Positions 27,419-37,190 are shown, counted from the stretch's first letter. The stretch is 59,014 nt of DNA from Rhizobium sp. LC145 (GCF_001005825.1 NZ_LBHV01000006.1:1-59014), one strand, 5' to 3'. Numbers and translations are program-made. Notes: generated by a model not told the origin, from the sequence alone.

Positions 27419-28519
27419 TTACACGATGTGCTGCCGTTCGCCAGTTCTTGCCGCAAGCTCGACGGCCGCGATCAAACGGCTGTTATGGCGGGCATGGTCG
27501 AAACCGGGAGTGGTGTATGTACCATTCGTCAGATCGCGCCCCAGGGACGCATAGACCTCCCCGACATTGATAGCGGCTCCTGCCCAGAAATCGGCCGCTG
27601 TTGGGCCGACACCGTTCGCGACCGGCCTATCGGGCGCAGCGAATTCCAGGCTCGATGAAAGTAAAATGTCTCCGACCTGTACGCCTGCCAGATGATTGCC
27701 GGTCAGCTTCAGCCAGCCCTGCGAACCACGGATCTCGAATACAAAACTCGCCTCATCAGCAGGTACACCGGCCAGAATCTGCACGGATACAGGCGCACCG
27801 CTTGCCGTCTTGGCGATCAGATCGAGATGATCCGGAATCTCTCGCTGTGAAGTCTCGCCTGTATCGACGATCTCGATCTCCGGCCAGAGCAGTTCCGTGC
27901 GCGCATCGACCTCCACAATGTTGCCGAGCACAGCCTCGATGACGTCCAGCACGTGGCCTGCCGTAATCGTCATGAAGCTGGCGCCAGAAGCGGCCTTGTT
28001 GAAATAGTCGTACATGCTCGGAGATTGCGGACCGTAGCCGAACGTGGTTGCGCCGACACGCGCTGACATCAGGCGACCGAGCTTTCCTGACGCGACCAGT
28101 TCCGCCGCACGCCGGACGGCGGGATTATGCCGGCCTTGCAGGCCGATCGCGGTATGTAAAGACCCGACTGCTGCCGCCATCTCGTTAGTTTCCGTCAGCG
28201 TTGCGCCCAGAGGCGCTTCGCAATAGACGGCTTTACCCGCCTGCAAGGCCGCCATCACAAGATCCTTGTGCGCCGGCACCTTCACGGCGACCGTGATGAC
28301 GTCAATGGTTTCGTCGCTGATCATCGCGTAGGGATCGGCAAACCAGAGTTCTGCGCCGAATGCTTCGGCCGCCGCCTTGGCGCTTTCCTCGCGTCGGGTC
28401 GCGACTGCCGCCAGCGTCAGGTGAGCTTGTGACGCCAGAGCTGGCACATGCGATGCGCCTGCCCAGCTTGCGTGAGTGTCTGCTCCAATAATACCCACAC
28501 GAAATTTCTTATCCGACAT
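27419..28519 (-). CDS. Gfo/Idh/MocA-family oxidoreductase
   Basis: A 366-residue paralogue of the protein at 6531-7649. Rossmann motif VGIIGADTHASWAGASHVPAL, VKVPAHKD and EAPLG (the family's EKPLA, again without the catalytic Lys). ATG 28519 is preferred because GGAG stands 8 bases upstream; a TTG at 28525 is in frame. It sits between an MFS transporter and an aldo/keto reductase. The cluster suggests uptake or export and redox conversion of a small carbonyl or sugar-like compound (inference). Confidence 0.85.
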   Translation of the reverse strand: MSDKKFRVGIIGADTHASWAGASHVPALASQAHLTLAAVATRREESAKAAAEAFGAELWFADPYAMISDETIDVITVAVKVPAHKDLVMAALQAGKAVYCEAPLGATLTETNEMAAAVGSLHTAIGLQGRHNPAVRRAAELVASGKLGRLMSARVGATTFGYGPQSPSMYDYFNKAASGASFMTITAGHVLDVIEAVLGNIVEVDARTELLWPEIEIVDTGETSQREIPDHLDLIAKTASGAPVSVQILAGVPADEASFVFEIRGSQGWLKLTGNHLAGVQVGDILLSSSLEFAAPDRPVANGVGPTAADFWAGAAINVGEVYASLGRDLTNGTYTTPGFDHARHNSRLIAAVELAARTGERQHIV

Positions 28520-28640
28520 CTGCAATGCTCCAAATCACGTTGCGGGACGCTACCTGCGTCCTGAGCAAGATCTAATCGACCCCGGCACTGCGACGAAATC
28601 GATAAACGGTATGGGCGGACATCCACGCCATGGATATCGC

Positions 28641-30320
28641 CTAGCGCCCCTGCGGCCACACTGCGACCAAAAGAAGTATTGCCCCGGTTGTCGCTACAGC
28701 GCTCAAGACCACGCGTGCCTGAAACGAAAGGGTCGGCGGGTGCCAAGGCATTCCTGACTGCCGCTTAGGCGGACCAACCTGATTGAAAGGGGCAGCACCG
28801 CTAGTGGACACCTGTTTTTCCCGGCGGATTTCCGCCAGCTTATGGCGGATACGAATTGCGAGGAGCACAGCCAGATAGGCCGCGGTGAAGAAAGCCAACA
28901 CCGCTGCCAAGCGCAAGGCGTTCTGATGGGCAAGGACCCAATCTCGCGAAACAGTCGCGATGCCGTCGATATAGGCTACGAACAAGGCCTGGCCGGTGAG
29001 GGCGCCAATCGAATTGATCGCCCCAAACAGGACGATAAAACTCAAGAGTTCTCGGCCGCCTTTCTGCAGCGCGCTCGTGATGCCTAACACCAGTGCCGGC
29101 CCGAGAAAGAACATGGCCGCGAATGAGATCACCGCTTGGGACAAATAAAACCAGGGCAGATGCTCAAGACTCGTGGCGGAGCTGTCGGCAAGTGTCGCGG
29201 CAGCTATTGCGGTGACCGCCAGCATCATGGGCATCACCAGTTTTTCGACATTCACCGTGATTGCGCTCGCGATCACGCCGGCAACAGCGCTGACAAAGTT
29301 GACGATCGAAAGTGCTCTGATGTGTTCGTCGCTGCCTCCTAGCGCCGTCAGGAACTTGGTTGCAACATTCTGTTCGGCAAGGACGATCCTGGCCATGAGA
29401 ATTGCAAAAGCAAAGCGGACGATATCACCGCTCCCGAGCCAGCGCAGGTTGAGGAGAGGTGCGGTCCGGCCGTTCTCGAGTATCAGCGCGCTGATGATCA
29501 TCGGAAGCGCGAGCGACAGAAACCAAATGATCCAAGGCGTCTCGATCCATCCCTCCAATCGTCCGAGCCCCAACACTGCTGCAATCAGAGCGAGGCTACC
29601 ACCCAAAAGCAGGAAGGTGAGGAAATCCATAGGTTCGAAGACCCGCTCTCGCTCGGCGGGTGGCAGCCGGAACGCCCCGACGGCGGCGAAAGAGAGAAAT
29701 GCGAGACCGGCTTCTAGCAGAAATATCGACTGCCAATGCGATCCGGCAGACAGCCATGGCGAGATGACGGTTGCAAGCGGGAACGCGCATTGCGAGATAC
29801 CAAGGCCAAGTATCAGCCCCCTGACGCGCCAACGGCCCGGAAGGGCCTGCATCGCGTAGAACAAAGACAGCGGCGTTAACGCCGCCGCAACAAAGCCGCT
29901 TGCAGCCCTGATGGCGAGTGTGAGCCAGTGATCTGCGGTCAACAGATAGGTAAGGGAGAGGAGAGCATACAGGCCGAGGGCAACCAGCGTGAATACACGC
30001 AGACCATACTGCTGGCGGAACTTGATCAGCAGCAGATTGGCAGAAATATTGGTCATGGCATAGGCCGTCGGCAGCCAGGCCGCCTGAACGGAGCTCAACG
30101 CCAAGCCCGTTTGGAGCTCCGCGATATTGACCATGACCAGTGCGTTGCCCAGTCCGCCTGTCAGGCCGACCAGAATTGCGACTAGGGCATAGGCGATCCG
30201 CAGCGTCAGGACATGCTCTGGCGTCGCCGGCGACCCCGCTGCCACTGGTCTTTCATGCTCGGGAAAGTCCCATGCTTCCTCACGGAAAAAGCTGCGAACA
30301 CGCTGCGTTAGTCTCATCAT
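28641..30320 (-). CDS. MFS transporter, DHA2/EmrB-like, about 14 membrane helices
   Basis: A 559-residue integral membrane protein of the DHA2 drug/proton antiporter type. A long cytoplasmic N-terminus (about 45 residues) precedes the helices, which begin at IAYALVAILVGLTGGLGNA. The length and the number of hydrophobic segments suit 14 helices. EmrB-type transporters usually pair with an HlyD adaptor (EmrA), but none is adjacent here. It is the first gene of a run of four minus-strand genes and is divergent from the pirin gene. The substrate is unknown. Confidence 0.88.
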   Translation of the reverse strand: MMRLTQRVRSFFREEAWDFPEHERPVAAGSPATPEHVLTLRIAYALVAILVGLTGGLGNALVMVNIAELQTGLALSSVQAAWLPTAYAMTNISANLLLIKFRQQYGLRVFTLVALGLYALLSLTYLLTADHWLTLAIRAASGFVAAALTPLSLFYAMQALPGRWRVRGLILGLGISQCAFPLATVISPWLSAGSHWQSIFLLEAGLAFLSFAAVGAFRLPPAERERVFEPMDFLTFLLLGGSLALIAAVLGLGRLEGWIETPWIIWFLSLALPMIISALILENGRTAPLLNLRWLGSGDIVRFAFAILMARIVLAEQNVATKFLTALGGSDEHIRALSIVNFVSAVAGVIASAITVNVEKLVMPMMLAVTAIAAATLADSSATSLEHLPWFYLSQAVISFAAMFFLGPALVLGITSALQKGGRELLSFIVLFGAINSIGALTGQALFVAYIDGIATVSRDWVLAHQNALRLAAVLAFFTAAYLAVLLAIRIRHKLAEIRREKQVSTSGAAPFNQVGPPKRQSGMPWHPPTLSFQARVVLSAVATTGAILLLVAVWPQGR

Positions 30321-30517
30321 CGTGCTCTCGTTGTTGGTTTGTCAGCATCAATCCGCAGCAGCGTAACGCAATTCAGGTGGCCTGAGGCGTTGCTGGTTTG
30401 GCAACATAGGGTTCGGGGGATCGTGACTTGTTGCGAGCGGTGCCTCGTTCAAAATCACTACACATCCGTTGACAGAGCGGACAGGTTTCACCTCTCAACT
30501 TCACGAGTGCAGCAAAA

Positions 30518-31372
30518 ATGCTTCAAAGGTCCATCAACAGGACTACGACCACACCGCCTCTCGGGCCCGGTTTCGCCGGCGAGCGGCATAAAGCAGCCCT
30601 CGTCATCGCGCCGGGAGATTTTTCCTCGACCGATCCGTTCTTCTTAATGGCGGACGACCATGTGACCGGAGAGGGGCAATTCGGCGAGGCCCACCCTCAT
30701 GCCGGCCTGGAGACTGTCACGTTCATGCTTGACGGCACGATGGCAGATGCCGGTGGACGTCTGGCCCAGGGCGACGTGGAGTGGATGACTGCCGGAAGCG
30801 GCATCGTACATTCGGAAGATACCCAGGTTTCAACAGGGATGCGTCTGTTTCAGCTATGGCTGGTTCTCCCCGAGCGGGACCGCAACATGGCGCCAAGGGT
30901 GCAGATCCTGAGACGGGATGAAATGCCGGTACACCGCGGCGACGGCTTCGAGACGACCGTTTACAGTGGCTGTTCGGCAGAGATCATCGCGTCGACGAAG
31001 AATGCCGTGCCTGTAACCTTGGTCGAAATTCGGCTTGAGCCAGGCGCCGAGTTTGAGCAGGTTCTGCCGTCATCATATAATGGCTTCGTCGTGGTCATCG
31101 CGGGTGAAATCGAGGCAGGCGCCGGAGCGACGGCTCTCACTACGGATAAGGTCGGTTGGACCAATCCGCTGGCAACTGGCGGTGAAAGCGCAATGAGGCT
31201 GAAAGCGGGCGAGAACGGCGCGCGCGTGCTTTTGTATGCAGGCCAACCGCAAAACATCCATGTCGTGGCACAAGGCCCATTTATCGCAGGCTCCAAAGAG
31301 GAGCTTGCCGGCTACTATGCCGCATACCGCCAAGGCAAATTCCCGAATGCCGGCGAGATGCGGCCTGTCTGA
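30518..31372 (+). CDS. Pirin-family bicupin protein
   Basis: A 284-residue bicupin. Pirin metal ligands are present: His59 and His61 in AHPHAGLETV, His98 and Glu100 in GIVHSE. The N-terminal cupin carries the iron site; the C-terminal pirin_C domain (about 180-275) is complete. Bacterial pirins can act as quercetinases or as redox-sensing partners. It is divergent from the MFS gene with 197 bp between and precedes a zinc ADH, so a role in the same catabolic or stress locus is likely (inference). Confidence 0.9.
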   Translation: MLQRSINRTTTTPPLGPGFAGERHKAALVIAPGDFSSTDPFFLMADDHVTGEGQFGEAHPHAGLETVTFMLDGTMADAGGRLAQGDVEWMTAGSGIVHSEDTQVSTGMRLFQLWLVLPERDRNMAPRVQILRRDEMPVHRGDGFETTVYSGCSAEIIASTKNAVPVTLVEIRLEPGAEFEQVLPSSYNGFVVVIAGEIEAGAGATALTTDKVGWTNPLATGGESAMRLKAGENGARVLLYAGQPQNIHVVAQGPFIAGSKEELAGYYAAYRQGKFPNAGEMRPV

Positions 31373-31635
31373 TCTGACTGTCCAGCTGCCATGAATCCAC
31401 AAAGGGTTTCGCTATCAGCAACCCGACGTTCCGCCATTGCTGTCTTTAGCCGTTCGACAGCATGGATATGTTCGCGAGCAACAGGCCCGCAAACGGTCTG
31501 AGAAAACCAGCCGCTTCACCACCGCTCGTCCAAAACTCAAGCGGATCGGATCAAGCCTATCCGAACACGGATCGCCGCCGGTCCGTGCGCGGGATCACTC
31601 GTCCCAGTATCCGAAATCAGCCCATGGAGGAAAAG

Positions 31636-32754
31636 ATGACCCAATCAGCCACCGCAGCCGTACTGGAAGAAAAAAACGGCCCCTTCATTCTTCGTGAAGT
31701 GAAGCTTGAGGCACCGCGCCCCGACGAAGTGCTCATTCGCATGGTTGCTACGGGTATTTGCGCGACCGATGCGCATGTCAGGCAACAGCTCATGCCAACT
31801 CCGCTGCCGGCGATCTTGGGCCATGAAGGCGCCGGCATCGTTGAACACGTCGGATCGACCGTATCGCATCTCAAGCCCGGCGATCATGTCATTCTTTCCT
31901 ATCACTCCTGCGGCCATTGCAAGCCCTGCATGTCTTCCCATGCGGCCTATTGCGACCACGTCTGGGAAACGAATTTTGCCGGCGCCAGGCTCGATGGAAC
32001 GATCGGCGTTGCAGCGCCCGACGGGAACAGGCTCCATGCCCATTTCTTCGGCCAATCCTCGTTCTCGACTTATGCTCTTGCCCACCAGCGCAACACCATC
32101 AAGGTGTCCGACGATGTTCAGCTCGAATTGCTTGGACCGCTCGGTTGCGGCTTCCAGACCGGTGCCGGCTCGGTCTTGAAGGCGCTCAAAGTGCCGGTAG
32201 GCGCCTCTATCGCCATTTTCGGGGTAGGGGCAGTGGGGCTGGCGGCGATCATGGCTGCCAAGGTCGCCGATGCGGCCGTCATTATCGCCATTGATGTCAA
32301 TACCGAACGGCTGAAGCTCGCTTCCGAGCTCGGCGCGACGCATTGCGTCAACCCACGTGAGCAAGCCGATGTTGCCTCGGCGATCAAGGATATCGCGCCT
32401 CGCGGCGTCGAATACGTTCTCGACACGAGCGGTCGGAAGGAGAACCTCGACGCCGGCATCGGCGCTCTTGCTCCGATGGGGCAGTTCGGTTTCGTCGCCT
32501 TCAATGACCATTCGGGCGCGGTCGTCGATGCCTCCCGGCTCACGGTAGGGCAAAGCCTCATCGGGATTATCCAGGGCGATGCCATTTCCGGCCTGATGAT
32601 TCCGGAACTGGTCGGTCTTTACCGAAGCGGCCGTTTCCCGTTCGATAGGCTGCTCACCTTCTACGACTTCGCCGACATCAATAAGGCATTTGACGATGTC
32701 GCGGCAGGGCGCGCGATCAAGGCCGTCCTACGCTTTCCCCCGCAAGCAGCTTAG
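31636..32754 (+). CDS. Zinc-dependent NAD alcohol dehydrogenase
   Basis: A 372-residue class III-like MDR alcohol dehydrogenase, resembling aryl-alcohol dehydrogenases. Catalytic zinc ligands Cys42 (GICATD) and His63-Glu64 (GHEGAGIVE); structural zinc cysteines 92, 95, 98 and 106. The Rossmann motif FGVGAVGL is followed by AIDVN, where Asp suggests NAD preference. GGAGGAAAAG immediately precedes ATG 31636, deciding the start. It is followed after 46 bp by an MBL hydrolase and then an ALDH, a probable alcohol-to-acid route. Confidence 0.92.
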   Translation: MTQSATAAVLEEKNGPFILREVKLEAPRPDEVLIRMVATGICATDAHVRQQLMPTPLPAILGHEGAGIVEHVGSTVSHLKPGDHVILSYHSCGHCKPCMSSHAAYCDHVWETNFAGARLDGTIGVAAPDGNRLHAHFFGQSSFSTYALAHQRNTIKVSDDVQLELLGPLGCGFQTGAGSVLKALKVPVGASIAIFGVGAVGLAAIMAAKVADAAVIIAIDVNTERLKLASELGATHCVNPREQADVASAIKDIAPRGVEYVLDTSGRKENLDAGIGALAPMGQFGFVAFNDHSGAVVDASRLTVGQSLIGIIQGDAISGLMIPELVGLYRSGRFPFDRLLTFYDFADINKAFDDVAAGRAIKAVLRFPPQAA

Positions 32755-32800
32755 CCACCCACTTTCTTTCGATATGAAATCATCATGGAGGATTGATCAC

Positions 32801-33880
32801 ATGTGCGACCGACACCAGAAGCTGATCAGAGCGACCGACGAGCCGAACTTTTTCGGGATCGACCATTACGGCTTTCCGGAGGCCGGGGAACACCCCGCAG
32901 ATCCGCCAGGGTACTATCCTGAGTATTTCTCTTCCGAACGCTTCCAGCGGCTCGGCTACCATGTCGAGGAGCTTCGTGGCGGTTTCTACTGGGTCACCAG
33001 TGGAGGCTACGATGCAGCCTTCGTCGTGACCAGCGACGGTGTCGTCGCCATCGACGCACCGCCGACGATCGGTGAAAACATGCTGGCCGCGATCGAAGAC
33101 GTCACGGACAAACCGGTAACGCATTTGATCTACAGCCACTGGCACACCGATCACATCGGCGCCGCCTCTGTTTTCGGACCGAATGTCGAGATCGTCGCAC
33201 ACGAAATCACCAGGGAACTGCTCGAGCGGTTTCCTGATCCAAACCGACCAGTACCGAGCGTGACATTCGACAAGGATCATCTGCTTGTCGTCGGCGGGGT
33301 GACGCTCGAACTGTCCTACAAGGGCGAGAACCACTGCCCCGGCAACATCTTTATCTATGCGCCAGCGCAAAAGGTGCTGACCGTCATCGACATCGTCAGT
33401 CCCGGCAGCGCCACCTTCATGCATTGCGACGCATCGCAGAATATTACCGGCTGGTACGAAGCCCAGAAGCAACTGATGGAATATGACTTCGATTTCCTCG
33501 TGGCCGGCCATCACATGAAATACGGGACGCCGGAAACGGTCGCAGCTTCAATCGAGTATTTCCAGGACGTCCTCGACGGAGCACAGGCAGCCGTGGATCG
33601 CTTCAGCCGGTCGGATGCGCTCGTCAGCATCCTGGAGGGCGCCGGCTGGGACCAGGTGTTTTCCGGGACCGAGAACTGGATCAATTCGATGGCCAATTTT
33701 GCCACGAAATATGTCCTGGAAAAGAAGAGTAGCAATGGCCAGCTCTGGTCCGAGCGGCTTGCGGGCGTGACGACCCAGACGAAATACCACGCCTATACCG
33801 TGCTGGAGTCGATCCGCCTGGAAAGGCCGCGGCCGAACTACCGCCTGAGGGGCGAAAATCCCCCACCGTTCCTGACCTGA
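32801..33880 (+). CDS. MBL-fold metallo-hydrolase
   Basis: A 359-residue metallo-beta-lactamase-fold hydrolase. The metal motif SHWHTDHIG has His113, His115, Asp117 and His118; later ligands are His in GENHCPGN, Asp in TVIDIV and His in VAGHHMKYG. GGAGG stands 9 bases before the ATG. The C-terminal 110 residues form a helical extension. It lies between ADH and ALDH genes. In such a place it may act on a lactone, ester or thioester intermediate (inference); it does not look like an antibiotic lactamase. Confidence 0.88.
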   Translation: MCDRHQKLIRATDEPNFFGIDHYGFPEAGEHPADPPGYYPEYFSSERFQRLGYHVEELRGGFYWVTSGGYDAAFVVTSDGVVAIDAPPTIGENMLAAIEDVTDKPVTHLIYSHWHTDHIGAASVFGPNVEIVAHEITRELLERFPDPNRPVPSVTFDKDHLLVVGGVTLELSYKGENHCPGNIFIYAPAQKVLTVIDIVSPGSATFMHCDASQNITGWYEAQKQLMEYDFDFLVAGHHMKYGTPETVAASIEYFQDVLDGAQAAVDRFSRSDALVSILEGAGWDQVFSGTENWINSMANFATKYVLEKKSSNGQLWSERLAGVTTQTKYHAYTVLESIRLERPRPNYRLRGENPPPFLT

Positions 33881-33891
33881 ACCGGGATCGT

Positions 33892-33942
33892 CCTCCGGCA
33901 CACCTCGAAATCGAGTGGGCATTACCCCGTTGTGTCCGGAGG
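33892..33942 (+). other. Intergenic inverted repeat between MBL and ALDH genes
   Basis: CCTCCGG-c-ACAC (33892-33903) pairs with GTGT-CCGGAGG (33932-33942), with one bulged base. Between them a small inner stem CTCGA-AA-TCGAG (33904-33915) is seen. No U-run follows, so it is not a plain terminator. It may stabilise or separate the transcript segments of the cluster. Confidence 0.45.
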
Positions 33943-34000
33943 CCGCCGGTGAGCGCGGGCCGGATCTCGCGCGCCCTTGCAACATCAGAAAGGCAAGTCA

Positions 34001-35455
34001 ATGACGACGTTTTCCGCAAGCAACTGGATCGACGGCACCTTTGTCTCGTCTTCCAAACGCGGCCGCTCCATCGATCCGGCGACATATGAGACGATCGGAG
34101 ATTATCCGGACGATGGCGGAGCGGCCGCGCACTCTGCCATCGAAGCCGCAAAACGCGCATTCCGCGGAACCGCTTGGCGCGACGATGCTGAGCTTCGGGC
34201 AAGGGTGCTCGATCAGATGGCATCGGCAATCGAGCGAAATCGCGAACGCCTGATCGACATCCTCTCGCTTGAAAACGGCAAACTGCTCGGCGAGGCGGCG
34301 CTGGAGATCGACGGTAGTCCGAGCAAGCTTCGATACTGGGCTGCTATGGCGCGTACGGAGGCAGGGCGAGCGACATCGCCCAGGCCCGGCAGCCTCTCCG
34401 TGATTCTGCGCCAGCCGATGGGAGTGGCGGGGATCATCGTCCCTTGGAATTCTCCCGTCATATTGTCGGTTCGTTCATTCGCTCCAGCGCTCGCCGCCGG
34501 CTGCACGGTCGTCATCAAGATGCCCGGTCAGACGGCGCAGATCGCCAGTGTTCTAACCGAGGTCCTCGCGGAAGCGACAGACCTGCCGGAAGGCGTCGTG
34601 AACATGTTCGTCGAGAGCGGTGCGGACGGCGCTGCGCTTCTGGTTGAAAGTCCCGATGTGCCGACGATCAGCTTCACTGGAAGCACACAGACCGGGCGAA
34701 CCATCGGGGCTATCGGTGCGAAGAGAATGAAGCGGTTCGGGCTCGAACTCGGCGGCAAGACCCCAATGATCGTGTTTGACGATGCCGACATTGAAGCCAT
34801 GCTGCCTGTTCTCGAAAAGGCTCTCACCATCTTTGCTGGTCAGTTCTGCATGACCGGCTCACGGCTACTGGTGCAGAGTTCAATCTATGAACTGGTGCGC
34901 GACGGCCTCGCCGAAAGGCTGCGTGCTGTCAAAGTCGGGCCGGCATCGGACTCAGCGAGCGATATGGGGCCACTCATTGACAAGGAGAACGTCGCCCGTG
35001 TCGACAACGTAGTGAAAGATGCGCTGTCGAAGGGTGCAACTGTGGTCGTTCGAGGCGGTCCCGTGCCAGAAGGCCCTTTGGCGAAAGGTGCTTTTTTCCG
35101 TCCTTCGATGCTGGAGGTATTCGACAACAGCCTGCCGATCGTGCAGCAGGAAACATTCGGTCCCGTCATAACAATCCAGCGGTTCTCAGATGAGCGGGAA
35201 GCCGTCGTGCTGGCAAACGATAACGACTATGGCCTGTCCGCCTCGGTCTGGACGCGGGACCTGGATCGCTCGTTACGGGTCGCACAGGCGCTTGAAGTGG
35301 GAAGCGTGTTCGTCAACGACTGGGCCAAAGTGTACGACGGGACGGAGGAGGGTGGCTTCAAGCAATCCGGTCTCGGGAGGCTGAACGGCGTTGCCGCCAT
35401 CGAGGACTTTATCGAGTATAAGCACATCGCTCTTAAGCCGGGTTTGCTGCGATAA
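34001..35455 (+). CDS. Aldehyde dehydrogenase
   Basis: A 484-residue NAD(P)-dependent aldehyde dehydrogenase of full family length. Catalytic residues: Asn150 (VPWN), Glu249 (LELGGKTP) and Cys283 (GQFCMTGS). The cofactor loop FTGSTQTG is present. ATG 34001 follows AAAGG; an upstream in-frame start would add eight residues. With the ADH 1.2 kb upstream it probably completes oxidation of an alcohol to an acid through its aldehyde. Substrate not predictable; benzaldehyde-like substrates are possible given the ADH subtype (inference). Confidence 0.92.
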   Translation: MTTFSASNWIDGTFVSSSKRGRSIDPATYETIGDYPDDGGAAAHSAIEAAKRAFRGTAWRDDAELRARVLDQMASAIERNRERLIDILSLENGKLLGEAALEIDGSPSKLRYWAAMARTEAGRATSPRPGSLSVILRQPMGVAGIIVPWNSPVILSVRSFAPALAAGCTVVIKMPGQTAQIASVLTEVLAEATDLPEGVVNMFVESGADGAALLVESPDVPTISFTGSTQTGRTIGAIGAKRMKRFGLELGGKTPMIVFDDADIEAMLPVLEKALTIFAGQFCMTGSRLLVQSSIYELVRDGLAERLRAVKVGPASDSASDMGPLIDKENVARVDNVVKDALSKGATVVVRGGPVPEGPLAKGAFFRPSMLEVFDNSLPIVQQETFGPVITIQRFSDEREAVVLANDNDYGLSASVWTRDLDRSLRVAQALEVGSVFVNDWAKVYDGTEEGGFKQSGLGRLNGVAAIEDFIEYKHIALKPGLLR

Positions 35456-35648
35456 AAGGAGCCAGTTGGTCTAAAGATGTTCCTCGCGGCCGGGATTACT
35501 GGAGGTTAAACGGAAATTTGCATGCGGTCTTGCGACGTAATTCCCACTTAATGTTACCAATCGCGTCTGGCTGACCAATGGAGATATCCGATCAAACCGG
35601 TTGGCATCTCCTCGAGTTGGATGCAGCACCTTTCGAAAGGATAGTAAT

Positions 35649-36209
35649 TTGCAGGACAAGGTCGACGCGGTGAAGCAGGCGGAAAGAACTATGATGGATG
35701 CGATACATGCAGCTATCACCCAGGCGGCAAAGGAATCGGAGGCTGCATTTCGGTCACTTGGACCGCGCACCACCGCCCAAACTTACTTCGCGGACGTCGC
35801 CACGCGTCGGCTATTTTTACACCTGTGTGGTGCTGATGCGGATACGGCCAAGGGTGGTGATCCAGAGCGCGCCTGGGACATACTCTATGTGGGGCGCGGT
35901 ACAGCCCGCTATTGGGAAAAAGAACAAGGAATTCGGTCGAGGCGCCGAAAGACGGAGAGCCATGCGGAGCTCGAAAGGGAGACGCGCGACAAATCCGCCC
36001 TCCTGCAAAGCGCCCAGAAATTTGCAACGGATACGGCCATACATGCGCTGATTGAACATGCGAGTAAAGCCGACCCGACCTTGCGCGACCGCATATCATC
36101 TGCGGTGGAAGCGCGTGTCAGCATCACCGATCAACTGTCGCAGGTCGAGCAGGATTTCGCCGATTTGGCGAGAGTTTCGATCGCCCGCCTCGTTGGCACA
36201 GGCACTTGA
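35649..36209 (+). CDS. Hypothetical protein, charged and helical
   Basis: A 186-residue cytoplasmic protein without membrane segments or signal peptide. It is rich in Ala, Glu, Arg and Gln with long predicted helices (DAVKQAERTMMDAIHAAITQ; AELERETRDKSALLQSAQKF), suggesting coiled coils. TTG 35649 is chosen because AAAGGA lies 7 bases before it; an upstream TTG at 35601 is in frame. The family was not recognised. It stands alone between the ALDH gene and a gene-free stretch. Confidence 0.5.
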   Translation: MQDKVDAVKQAERTMMDAIHAAITQAAKESEAAFRSLGPRTTAQTYFADVATRRLFLHLCGADADTAKGGDPERAWDILYVGRGTARYWEKEQGIRSRRRKTESHAELERETRDKSALLQSAQKFATDTAIHALIEHASKADPTLRDRISSAVEARVSITDQLSQVEQDFADLARVSIARLVGTGT

Positions 36210-36915
36210 AAGACATCGGCAAAACGTTGTCGAGTGCGCTCCGTCCTACGGTTAAGATCATCTGATCTTGCGGTCTCATGGTAGGCCCTGGCCTTCGAAG
36301 GTCAACGATGGGATCGCGAGCCTCGTCGTTTCAACTCCTGGCATCACGGCCTCAGGTTTGTGCGATGGTGAAGATGTCTCCATTGCGCCATACGACCGCG
36401 CGGCTTCAGTCTATCCGCAAGCTTCGCGATTGTTCCTGAGGCCATAGCTTCCGAGGTTAGCGTGTGGGTCGCCACCCGTCCTCGATCACCAGTCCTGGCG
36501 CTCCAACGCGCGGCCTATAGCCGAAGACGCCTTCGCGATCAGCATGTTCCGCAAATTTATTGGCCATGGGCGAAGCCTAATCCGCGAACGAAATTGCATC
36601 GAGCAATCGCGCAGTCGCTGCTGGCAGACCATCAGGTTTATCAACTCCTGTGCAAACCCCCGGGATAGGACCGATTGCTGCTTAGACGATTTCGGAGGAG
36701 CAGGTGACGTGCGCCGTTTCCGGCACCGTTATCACCCTGCTTCAAAATTGCGCTTTGTGAGCGTCTGAGAACTTCGATGCCTTCATGCTTCCGCTCCCTT
36801 TCCCAGCCGGGAAATACAGCGAGAAATTCCAGTTAGAAGGTCCAGTTTAGGGGATCAGACCATCGCCGAATTCGGCGCCTCTTGGGATGGGCGCCTACAT
36901 CAAGCGCTCAGAATC
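36210..36915. other. Gene-free stretch, about 700 bp
   Basis: No reading frame resembles a known family. Short open frames here have irregular codon use, so this is likely eroded DNA. The only structure noted is the strong hairpin that closes it at 36916-36950. Confidence 0.5.
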
Positions 36916-36950
36916 AGCGAAGGCCAGCTGCAGAGCCGCTGGCCTTCGCT
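36916..36950. terminator. Strong hairpin, likely bidirectional terminator
   Basis: A perfect 13-bp stem AGCGAAGGCCAGC / GCTGGCCTTCGCT with a 9-base loop, followed on the plus strand by TTTTCC. It lies 13 bp beyond the stop of the small GDYY-family gene, which reads on the minus strand. Confidence 0.6.
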
Positions 36951-36962
36951 TTTCCTTGGTGG

Positions 36963-37190
36963 TTATCGCGGACGCTCCACTCCCTCGTAATGATCACCGC
37001 TATCTGCATTGGGTTGCGTGTCTTGCCGAAGGACGTAACCGCGGTCGCCCACGCTGTTCGTCGGCATGCGGTCAATGTGGTTATCCGCGTGCCTGGAAGC
37101 ACCTGCGTAGTATTCGCCATCCGCGATCGCGGTGCCCGCATATGCGAAGAAGGCTGCGAGAGCGGCAATGAAATTGAGAGACTTGGTCAT
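36963..37190 (-). CDS. Small exported GDYY-family protein
   Basis: A 75-residue protein with a Sec signal peptide (MTKSLNFIAALAAFFAYAGTAIA) and a mature chain of about 52 residues. Directly after the expected cleavage site stands DGEYYAGA, and near the C-terminus GDHYEGVERP. The same two-block layout occurs in three other small proteins in the window (37377, 58362, 58695), so this is a paralogous family. AAGGA precedes the ATG. Tyr-rich GDYY blocks at both ends suggest a surface or periplasmic role, but no function is known to me. Confidence 0.7.
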   Translation of the reverse strand: MTKSLNFIAALAAFFAYAGTAIADGEYYAGASRHADNHIDRMPTNSVGDRGYVLRQDTQPNADSGDHYEGVERPR

